Assembly (NCBI GenBank): GCA_004151065.3
Contig: NWUY0304109727.1
Coordinates: 1 to 12,585, forward strand
Reading direction: 5' to 3'
Source of the DNA: Larix sibirica
Taxonomy: Eukaryota > Streptophyta > Pinopsida > Pinales > Pinaceae
Length of the DNA: 12,585 nt
Shown: in pieces, positions 6,231 through 12,585 of the stretch
Position numbering within the stretch: position 1 is the stretch's first letter
Layout: each line of letters opens with the position of its first letter
Notes under the pieces: generated by a model
Databases searched by the model: none
The model's input: only the letters and a program-made list of their open reading frames with translations
What the model was told of the DNA's origin: nothing
Translations under genes and position numbers: made by a program

Positions 6231-7752
6231 TACAGAGAAACCCAAAACAATAAAGTACCCACCCCTGGTTTCCATACCCGACAGAGGAAGGAAAAGCCCC
6301 ATTTTCGCCAGACGAACGAAAGAAAGGTTCACCAGACAGAATGAGGTTGAGCCGAGTTGCCGACGCGAGATAGAGGAGGGGACAGAGGAAAGACCAGGGA
6401 TAGGGGCTAGGTTGAGCCATTCACGCAGGTCAGGTAGGTAGTGCCATTCAGGGAGGTGGGTTATAATTGCCCCCCTCTTGAAGATATCGCGGGTAGGTTA
6501 GAACCAATGTCTCCAGGCCTTACGTTAAAGTCCTATTAATATAAATCCTGGCAGGGTCAGAGAGAACAGAAGGTCAAGGTCTCGTTTGTTTCCTTAAAGG
6601 GTAAGAGATAAAGCTATATTTACGGTAAGAGATACTAGGGCCCGTTTATTATTATATAGTAAAGGCTGTCATGCCATAAAGTCAATACTATATATCTGTA
6701 TCTTTCCTCGGCCGAGATAGCTGGAGTAAAGAGACCGTTCCAACCTGGGCAAGCCAAGAGCAATATACCCTATAATAGAGGGGGGAAATCAAATGGCTAA
6801 TGGCTTTCAATCTTAGAGGGTTTCAGAGAGAAGTCTTTTTTTGGTATCTATCTAAGTAAAAGTCAAATGACTTAAATAATAGAATAAGCTTATTACGCCA
6901 TAAATAATATATTATGACTGCTCTGTTATTGCGTCTGTATTGCTTGATTATCGCTTATGTATTGCTTGATCAAGATCTTATTACGCATATCTATAGATAC
7001 TAGTCTTTTATCTGTTTTCATCTCTTATGTGTGCGATCCTCTGTCTCGAGGCGAGGTGTATTCGTGGATGACTGCGCTCTCTCAAGCTTCGGTATTGTCT
7101 GATGCAAGCCCTCAACCTTCGTAATGGGATGGCTAACTTCGGTATGCCCTAATCTTTTTTTCCTTTCCTTCACTTTGTTCAGTGATGAGTCAATGCATGT
7201 CTTTTATCTGGCCTTATACCATTGTCTTTGTGGGTAGGCTCCCTCTGTGCGATCCCCTCTAGCGATGGGTATGCCAATCAATATTCCTTTCCATTTATTC
7301 CCTTCGCATCCTGTGTAGTGAGTTCCTTACCTTCCTTTCGTGCGTGTTCAGTAAGTGGGTAATGCAGCCTTCCATTCAAGCCAGCCAGAGAAGAATATAT
7401 AGAAGGTAAAGAATCCACGGCAGGAGCTAATTGAAATCGATATTGAACCCCGCCTGAATGACACGAGATGTATATTCATTTATAAGCCAGGCATTCTGTC
7501 TTTCGTGATATATGTGATTACGCTTTCTCATTTGGTATCCGGGGGCGTAGCGCCAGTTCAAGTATATTGTTTCCATCAAAATGCTAGACGAAGCATCTAC
7601 TCATTAAAGGGGAACATTAGATACCTTACTTAGTTCCTTACCTAGACCGCTGAATATAAATGTTGTTATATCGGTGGGCGGAGAAATGAAATGTCCGGTC
7701 AGCGGAGATTACAGATCTCCACTTAGACCTAAATTCAGAGGGTCCTTAGATA
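6231..7752. other. Unassigned spacer, about 1.5 kb
   Basis: No gene was recognised on either strand. Small direct repeats are present: GGTAAGAGATA at 6600-6610 and 6624-6634, TGTATTGCTTGAT at 6936-6948 and 6958-6970, and TGTGCGATCC near 7028 and 7237. A perfect hairpin pairs GGAGAT (7704-7709) with ATCTCC (7715-7720) around a 5-base loop. The minus frame 6202-6420 is not convincing. Confidence 0.4.
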
Positions 7753-7813
7753 CTTTCCTTCACGCAGAGAAGGTAAGGGTCGACAGAGACTTTACTTAAC
7801 TTGTGAAGGGAAG
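7753..7813. repeat. Inverted repeat, 11-bp stem
   Basis: CTTTCCTTCAC at 7753-7763 pairs with GTGAAGGGAAG at 7803-7813. Ten pairs are Watson-Crick and one is a T:G wobble. The loop is 39 bases. No gene lies next to it. Confidence 0.5.
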
Positions 7814-7969
7814 GATAAATATGCGTCTGTCTCTATATACAATACATTCTTCGCACTTCAATATTGATTCGTTTCGATTGTTCTCATCGATTCAGAGTGG
7901 AAATGTGCACTCGCTGTTATATACAGCATGTACAAAATTGATCGATCGATGCTGCTTACGATTCGTCAA

Positions 7970-9100
7970 ATAACCCTCACTCACTAGAACTGGAATAACT
8001 CGAACTACACTTACTTATATCTTAGAATCAACTTCACTCTTATAACTAAACCTGGCTATAACTCTTACTCTCCTAAGCAGCTAGGAATCGAATCCCGACA
8101 ACCAGGAACAAATCAGCAACTATCCCTATTAAAAACAACAAAATTACTTCACGCACGGACACCTCATAACTCATTGAAACAAGCATTGTCACGGCGTACT
8201 CGTATCAATCAAATAATACTTCCCTATACATTGATACATCAATACTCTTGACCGTGTGTATCATCTTATCCTTAGCTTACTCTCCTAACACTAACTGATC
8301 AACTATAACTATCACTAGACGACGCTCCTATAACAAACCTAAGCCCATAACTAGACTCACTCTCTTAAGCAGATGGAAATAAGCTCTAACTCTTCCTATA
8401 TAAAGCTAATAAAAACCACTCTTACTATAGCAACTATATTCATAAGTATTCAATACTGACTCAGACAATGAAACGAGAAACCCAGCTATATTACCTTACC
8501 CTTCATTCAACCAGCAACAGGCCCTATTACCCGGGTTTATACTAACAAACTGACCTTGACTTTAGACTTATACTTTCACATGTGCCACCTAAATACACTT
8601 CATACTCCTCACTAGAGAACTCACTCTATCATAACATTGATAGTAACATTCATAACATTGATAGTAACATTCATAACATTGATAGTAACATTGGAATCAA
8701 ACTAACTGCCTATCACGTGCTGAAACAAAGACTTACCTGCACTTCACTAAGCCATACTCACTATTAAAACAACTATATACACTACTTATCTTCATCTCAC
8801 TCTTCATCCTATGAACTTCACTTACTATAGATTATTTAGCAGAGAAACAACAAGCTCCTACAAAGCTCAGACATATCATTTATACTCCCATCATAGCTTA
8901 CATTGATTCAGAAAGCAATGAATGGACAAATACACAGATAATAAGTCTATCTTTTGCGCGTGCACGATTTCTCAGGACCCTAACTAAAACTTCCCTCACC
9001 CAGATATAAGTTCATTGTTACCACCAGAAGTCTTTACACCAGGAAGGAAGGATGGAAGGAGCTTGTAACCTATCACCTCGCCTTAGGCCTTCATCACCAG
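7970..9100. other. G-poor top-strand segment, no gene recognised
   Basis: By eye, sample lines of the top strand from about 7970 to 8850 have roughly one G in ten bases but about one C in four. This differs from the more balanced flanks. Motifs such as CTATAAC, CTTACTCTCC and AACTCTTAC recur; CTTACTCTCCTAA appears near 8063 and 8278. Such asymmetry and degenerate echoes suggest an insertion of different origin, or decayed tandem DNA. A GGAAGGA-type run lies at 9041-9060. No reading frame on either strand looks like a known protein. Confidence 0.35.
8630..8692 (+). repeat. Perfect tandem repeat, 3 x 21 bp
   Basis: Three identical 21-base units lie at 8630-8650, 8651-8671 and 8672-8692. Each starts CATAACATTGATAG and ends TAACATT. 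The unit length is a multiple of three. The frame from a GTG at 8582 to 8767 therefore reads HNIDSNI three times. That frame has no ATG start and no other support, so it is not called as a gene. Confidence 0.9.
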
Positions 9101-9680
9101 AATCAACAACCCCAACTTCCTCACCAAGTACAACAGAAGGAAGCAGCCTGTGTAACCTTCACCTTTTTCCAAGTATAACTTCAGCCTAAACAAGTCGTCC
9201 AACAGAAAGGAATCCTTTAAAAAGGAACCCTCAGATGTTATGTAAGCCTGATAATAATCGTGATAAACCATGAGCTAAAGCGATTAACTGGATGGAGTAA
9301 GCTCTATGTTAAACCCTGCTAGATCTAATTTCCACTGGCTCTATTCCAATTATATAGCAACCTCCTCCCTGGGGACACAACTTACCTTATTGTTAACTAG
9401 TCTTGTTGTTATTGCCATGTAGCAGACTTCATAGCAGCCGGACCTACTACAACCATTTCATATAAGATATAAGCATATAATAGACAAGTATTTTTGTTTT
9501 TTTTAATGTAGCAGACTTGTTTGAATTCCTCCAGCGCCCATCTAATACGCTACATAAACTTTAGTTCTGTAGTAGCTTTTCTTTGTGCTGAAGTAGTTCG
9601 AACCTCCTTCTAACAAGCTACAGGAAACCCTGTTCTGCAGCGTCCTCGTAAGCCTTGAAGGCGTTCCTACATTTTGCTAT
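9101..9680. other. Spacer upstream of the copia remnant
   Basis: No LTR, primer-binding site complementary to initiator tRNA-Met, or polypurine tract was seen. ATGTAGCAGACTT occurs at 9417-9429 and 9506-9518. Its 13 bases are too short and too close together to be LTRs. A minus-strand frame (9083-9271) and the overlapping minus frame beyond it look loosely protein-like but match nothing I know. A T-run of eight lies at about 9497-9504. Confidence 0.35.
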
Positions 9681-9765
9681 GGACCCTTTTACAACAGTTT
9701 GAACTTTGCTGCGGATCCAACAGTAGTGGAATTCTAGAGCAATGGATTAGACTCATATTTACCTC

Positions 9766-10148
9766 CTTACGCCATTCAATTACTATGAGTGGAAAGAAAA
9801 TATGAGGAACAAAGGCCTAAAAGAACAATGGGAACTTAAGTGGAACCCACAGTTGATGCTGAAAAGCCGAAGTGGTTCAACAGATGTGACGAAGCATATG
9901 GATTGTTGTGTCTTTCTGTATTTCCCGATCTCCTTTTCCACATTGAATTTACAAGTTCACCCAATGAAGTCTGGACCATGCTATAAGTACTATTTGGAAA
10001 GCAGGACTTGCCAAGCTTGGTCCTGATTACTTTGTTTTTGTTTCTACCTTCCATGCTACTAAGAAAACTCCCATAACTGCTTGGAAGATGCCATCTCTTG
10101 ATGATTTGGCTGCTGCGCTGACCGGGGGGGCAGGACAATTTTGTGTAG
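9766..10148 (+). pseudogene. Copia gag, N-terminal part, broken
   Basis: The capsid-type Gag region of a copia element. LTPFNYYEWKENM is read from 9766 and KWFNRCDEAYGLLCLS from 9870. The following text, SSPNEVWTML, then a TAA stop, then VLFGKQD, ends at 10007. From 10010 a different frame gives KLGPDYFVFVSTFHA and WKMPSLDDL. In related elements these two blocks are separated by several dozen residues, so an internal deletion has joined them. A G7 run at 10124-10130 shifts the frame again, and a TAG at 10146-10148 lies just before the downstream ORF. Upstream, from 9681, a frame reading PFYNSLNFAADPTVVEF and then TAG (9735) may be the original gag start. Confidence 0.75.
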
Positions 10149-10610
10149 ATGAGTGCCTTGAAGCAGTCAAAAGCACATGCCCTTGCTGCAAATCAAGGCA
10201 CTAAGGAATACTCAAAGGCCTCTAACGGCAGCAAGCAAAAACAGAAGAACGGAGACAAGAAGGACAAAGAGCAGAAATATAAATCTGCTCATGATACCTC
10301 TTATTCAAAAGCTGAAAAGCCCAAGTCTGAGAAGGTCAAGTGTGTCTATTGCAACAAGCTCGGGCATGATGAACACAAGTGCATGAAGAAGCAGCTTGAT
10401 CATATTACTCATCTTCTTGAGAAGAATCACATAAAGGTGCCCTATTCTGTCAAAAAGAGTTCACCAGCTGAAGAGTCTGCCAAGGCACAGGATAACAAAG
10501 GGAAAGGAAAGGAAGGATCCAACTCTGGCACTTGTAGCTGTTGCATTTCAGCCTTCCTCATGGGTGCTTTACTCGGGTGCTTCACACCACATGGCTTCAT
10601 CTCGATATGA
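10149..10610 (+). CDS. Gag C-terminal ORF with zinc knuckle (copia remnant)
   Basis: This is the longest open frame in the window, 153 codons, from ATG 10149 to TGA 10608-10610. The first 60 residues are lysine-rich and polar (KQKQKNGDKKDKEQKYK). A perfect CX2CX4HX4C knuckle follows at residues 65-78 (CVYCNKLGHDEHKC), which in retroelement Gag binds the genomic RNA. Another charged linker follows. The ATG is probably internal to the old gag, since gag-like reading continues upstream past a TAG and a G-run shift. The last 28 residues or so are out of the ancestral frame, because protease sequence reads in another frame from about 10525. It could give a small RNA-binding protein if expressed, but the context says remnant. 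Confidence 0.6.
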   Translation: MSALKQSKAHALAANQGTKEYSKASNGSKQKQKNGDKKDKEQKYKSAHDTSYSKAEKPKSEKVKCVYCNKLGHDEHKCMKKQLDHITHLLEKNHIKVPYSVKKSSPAEESAKAQDNKGKGKEGSNSGTCSCCISAFLMGALLGCFTPHGFISI

Positions 10611-10905
10611 CTTTGCATCGGAGCCCTGTACTACGTAGACTAGATTTATGGGGGAGAATACTCCTGTTGAGGTCTATGGGAGAAGATCCATTGATATGGA
10701 TGACGGTACATTTCAGAATGTTCTTTGTGTGCCTTCATTGTCAACCAATATCCTCTCTATTTACTGGATCACTCATTCTGGTTCAGGCGGGCGAGTTGAG
10801 TTAATACCCGATTTGATGGTCATTATTTAGATTCAAAATGGTATTGCAGTTGCTGTCGGTAAAGCTGATCATCAGTCCAAATTGTACCCGTTTGAAAAAC
10901 TTTGT
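10525..10905 (+). pseudogene. Copia aspartic protease remnant, catalytic Asp replaced
   Basis: Read from 10525, overlapping the end of the gag ORF in another frame. The active-site region is WVLYSGASHHM, where copia proteases have Asp-Ser-Gly-Ala. The Asp codon position (10570-10572) is TAC, Tyr, a single-base change from GAC. Downstream, MGENTPVEVYG (10648), DMDDGTFQNVLCVP and SLSTNILSI are typical of the family. In-frame TAG codons stand at 10636 and 10828. The enzyme normally cuts the Gag-Pol polyprotein; this copy cannot. Confidence 0.75.
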
Positions 10906-10918
10906 TACCAAGACCCGG

Positions 10919-11320
10919 TCTGCTGTTTTACTCACTCATTTAGATGAGGTGAGCAGATTGTGGCATGAGCAGTTTGGCCATATAAACTGCAACAACTCAG
11001 CAAGCAGAGCATGGTGACAGGGTTGGTTTACGGATGTAAGATTTTCAGATGGTGTCTGCCAGGGCTGCATTCTTGGCAAGCATCCGAAGGATAAGTTTGA
11101 AAAAGGCAAAGCATGGTGAGCTACAGAAGTTCTGGAGCTTGTTCACAGCGATCTGATGGGTATATTTCCTCATCCTTTTATAAGCAGAGCCCCATATTCC
11201 CTGACCTTCATTGATGATCATTCAAGGTATACCTGGGTATACTTTCTTCCGCCAAAATTAGAGGCCTTTTTAGCCTTTTTAGGACTTCAAATCACTTGCT
11301 GAGAAACAATCCGGGAAGGG
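10919..11320 (+). pseudogene. GAG-pre-integrase and integrase N-part, truncated
   Basis: From 10919 the text reads LLTHLDEVSRLWHEQFGHIN, holding the HX4H half of the HHCC zinc site (10961-10981). The frame changes for LQQLSKQSMVTGL (10987) and returns for DGVCQGCILGKHPKDKFEK, with the CX2C half at 11057-11068. A TGA follows at 11117. The integrase core starts with LVHSDLMG; the first catalytic Asp is at 11150-11152. It continues through TFIDDHSRYTWVYFL. It stops after KSLAEKQSGKG at about 11320, so the second Asp and the Glu of the DDE triad are missing. A short duplication of TTTTTAGCC near 11270 breaks the frame. Confidence 0.8.
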
Positions 11321-11825
11321 AGAGCTTACTTTTTCATTTCTGATTTTGCAAATAAACGAGCTGGAGCAGGTCTTTTGAGCCTTTTAAGACTTTATGACCT
11401 GACCTGATATCGCATTACTTGGTGACATCAGTCATGGATGGATCAACTCTTCCCTTCCAGCCTTACCGTAGACCATATTGCCTATTATGAAAAACGCTAT
11501 CCACCATAGGAGCCCCTCTCAGTTCAATAGGTAATGTTCCACCGCGGTATCTATCGTGCATTTGTCTATAGGCAAGTCGATGGCTGAGAGCCTATCAGGT
11601 TATTACTGTTAATCCAATCCATCCTACCACGTAATGCATATAGGGTTAAAGGCATAAAGCACTGATTCCATGCCACAATCTGATCCACCGGGGTAAAAAA
11701 ATCCCTATTTTGCTTTAGGGCTTTAGCCGAATAAAAGCATTTAAGGTAGGGGCGCCTTTATTCCAAGATAATATAGCTGTAGTTCCTAATTAAGGCAGTT
11801 CCGATCCGACGATTCCACAACTGGT
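11321..11825. other. Unassigned spacer downstream of the copia remnant
   Basis: The copia similarity stops abruptly at about 11320 and nothing in the next 500 bases was recognised. There is no LTR or continuation of the polyprotein. Several short open frames occur but none exceeds about 50 codons with an ATG. Confidence 0.4.
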
Positions 11826-11919
11826 TTCATTGAAGCCATCGACCCTCGTCCAACCCCGATCCAGCAAGAAGAAAACTCCCAGTAAGGCTCCGCCCCTAAA
11901 GCGCAAGGATATAAAAGCT

Positions 11920-12159
11920 ATGGTGGTTGTTCCGGTCAATTCCGAAAACGTTAGCACAAATGCAATTTTAGATATAAAAGACCCTATATTGTGGGGGTTC
12001 GAACAGGTATGTATGTTTCCGGCCATATTGATCGGGCATGGGCAAAAGGTAAGTAAACACTCATCAGCGAATAAACTATCCCTCTATTCCACCCACTCCA
12101 TCCATCTAGCCATGTCTCTCTCATCAGTTCTGGCTGTTTCTAAGCCATCCAGCAGTTAA
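11920..12159 (+). CDS. Doubtful 79-codon ORF, unknown
   Basis: The frame begins with ATG at 11920 and ends at TAA 12157-12159. It is open upstream to 11830, where a Lys- and Pro-rich stretch (SSKKKTPSKAPPLKRK) precedes the ATG. The middle reads VVVPVNSENVSTNAILDI and WGFEQVCMFPAIL. No motif or family is recognised. Part of its 5' end (11926-11947) belongs to a small dispersed-repeat family also at 1273 and 2177, which weakens the case for a real gene. Confidence 0.15.
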   Translation: MVVVPVNSENVSTNAILDIKDPILWGFEQVCMFPAILIGHGQKVSKHSSANKLSLYSTHSIHLAMSLSSVLAVSKPSSS

Positions 12160-12210
12160 ACGATATCGGCTAAAGGTAAACCCTCTCTCTCCTTATCCTC
12201 GGCTAATCCG

Positions 12211-12495
12211 ATGGTAATCGGCTTGGCTACTCGGCTACTTGGCTGGGATACTTGGCCGGGATACTCAGGCTTGGCTACTCGGCTACTACTCTACGGGGAG
12301 CTATTCAACTGGCATGCTCGGTTTGATTACTTGGCTTGGTTAATCAGGTTGGCTACCGGTTCCAGAAAACAGCCTCATTCAATTTTTTTTATAAGCGCGC
12401 TAAAGAGAAAGCTTCTCAGGACCATCCGCAGGAGCAAGGGAAGCTACGACGACGAGTCCTCGGCTACTCTACCATCAATCCTCCCATCGTCCTAG
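12211..12495 (+). CDS. Doubtful 94-codon repeat-derived ORF
   Basis: The frame runs from ATG 12211 to TAG 12493-12495. Its first 40 residues are set by the local GGCTACT repeats and contain GLATRLL twice. The second half is basic and then serine-rich. No domain or signal is recognised. It is most simply explained as an open frame created by the repeat. Confidence 0.13.
   Translation: MVIGLATRLLGWDTWPGYSGLATRLLLYGELFNWHARFDYLAWLIRLATGSRKQPHSIFFISALKRKLLRTIRRSKGSYDDESSATLPSILPSS
12220..12287 (+). repeat. Local direct repeats of a GGCTACT motif
   Basis: A 20-base sequence, GGCTTGGCTACTCGGCTACT, occurs exactly at 12220-12239 and 12268-12287, with 48 bases between starts. The intervening DNA holds degenerate relatives (CTTGGCTGGGATA, CTTGGCCGGGATA). 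Weaker echoes follow to about 12360 (TTGGCTACCGG) and at 12458 (TCGGCTACTC). Confidence 0.8.
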
Positions 12496-12540
12496 GGTGA
12501 AGGGCAGTAAGGGCTCATTCACACTTTCTCTCACCATTAT

Positions 12541-12568
12541 ACGCCCTTGCCCTCCCTTGCCCTCCCTT
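12541..12568 (+). repeat. Short CCCTTGCCCT tandem run
   Basis: About 2.5 copies of CCCTCCCTTG-like units lie near the window end. The region is pyrimidine-rich with no gene in sight. Confidence 0.5.
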
Positions 12569-12585
12569 CGGTCAAGCAAGTATAC

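Larger units (their letters stand above)
9681..11320 (+). mobile_element. Ty1/copia retrotransposon fragment (gag-PR-IN, truncated)
   Basis: A plus-strand retroelement remnant in the Ty1/copia (Pseudoviridae-type) order gag, protease, integrase. Conserved stretches are gag KWFNRCDEAYGLLCLS and KLGPDYFVFVSTFHA, a CX2CX4HX4C zinc knuckle, a protease active-site region reading WVLYSGASHHM, a GAG-pre-integrase WHEQFGH...CQGC zinc site, and the start of the integrase core (HSDLMG, then TFIDDHSRYTWVYFL). The similarity begins near 9681, where a reading resembling the gag N-terminus appears, and becomes clear at 9766. It ends at about 11320 after EKQSGKG, just before the second catalytic Asp region should start. 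Reverse transcriptase, RNase H and both LTRs are absent. Many stops and frame changes show that it is not mobile. Fragments of nuclear copia elements are a known component of plant mitochondrial DNA; they are also abundant in the nucleus. Confidence 0.85.

Noticed and set aside
6202-6420. 72-codon minus-strand ORF
   Set aside because: No recognisable motif, and it begins in the end of the 10-base repeat array.
8080-8110. tRNA T-arm look-alike on the minus strand (GATTCGATTCC)
   Set aside because: The flanking bases do not form a 5-bp stem, and no acceptor, D or anticodon arm follows.
9083-9271. 62-codon minus-strand ORF with aromatic and Leu residues
   Set aside because: It reads loosely like protein, but no family, repeat or context supports it.
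9417-9518. Possible LTR pair (ATGTAGCAGACTT twice)
   Set aside because: Only 13 bases repeated 89 bases apart, without TG...CA ends or a primer-binding site.

Overview
The window looks like non-coding, repeat-rich DNA from a seed plant. The best single clue is a decayed Ty1/copia retrotransposon fragment at about 9.68-11.32 kb, with pieces of gag, protease and integrase. The rest is a mosaic of short diverged duplications, hairpins and open frames of doubtful coding value. No rRNA, tRNA, respiratory-chain, ribosomal-protein, plastid or bacterial gene could be recognised on either strand. This pattern fits the large intergenic spacers of an expanded plant mitochondrial genome, perhaps of gymnosperm type. 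Gene-poor nuclear DNA remains possible. The compartment is inference; the plant retroelement is read directly.

Layout. Positions 1-3500 are mostly unassignable, with small hairpins, a 17-bp-stem inverted repeat (559-623), a repeat shared between 453-471 and 1931-1949, and one 72-codon basic ORF (1367-1585). Positions 3500-4950 are a patchwork of diverged duplications. They include about seven relatives of one module and a perfect 2 x 79 bp tandem duplication (4425-4582). Positions 5071-5723 read as the remains of one protein gene of unknown family: a short hydrophobic segment, then an Ala/Gly/Thr/Asn-rich repeat tail, broken by two in-frame stops and one frameshift. The +1 frame of the same DNA holds an uninterrupted, very Leu-rich 52-codon ORF. 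Positions 5800-6230 carry 32-bp and 10-bp direct repeats. Positions 6240-7970 hold little beyond small repeats and an 11-bp-stem inverted repeat. Positions 7970-9100 have a top strand poor in G and contain a perfect 3 x 21 bp tandem repeat.

The copia remnant (9681-11320, plus strand) keeps the normal order gag, protease, integrase. It has a deletion inside gag, several stops and frame changes, Tyr in place of the catalytic Asp of the protease, and an end inside integrase before the second catalytic Asp. No LTR, primer-binding site, reverse transcriptase or RNase H was found. Positions 11321-12585 are again unassigned, with a local repeat near 12220-12287 and two doubtful ORFs.

I see no convincing functional multi-gene system. 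The observations most worth following are the unknown repeat-protein gene at 5071-5723, the module array at 3829-4697 and the retroelement fragment.
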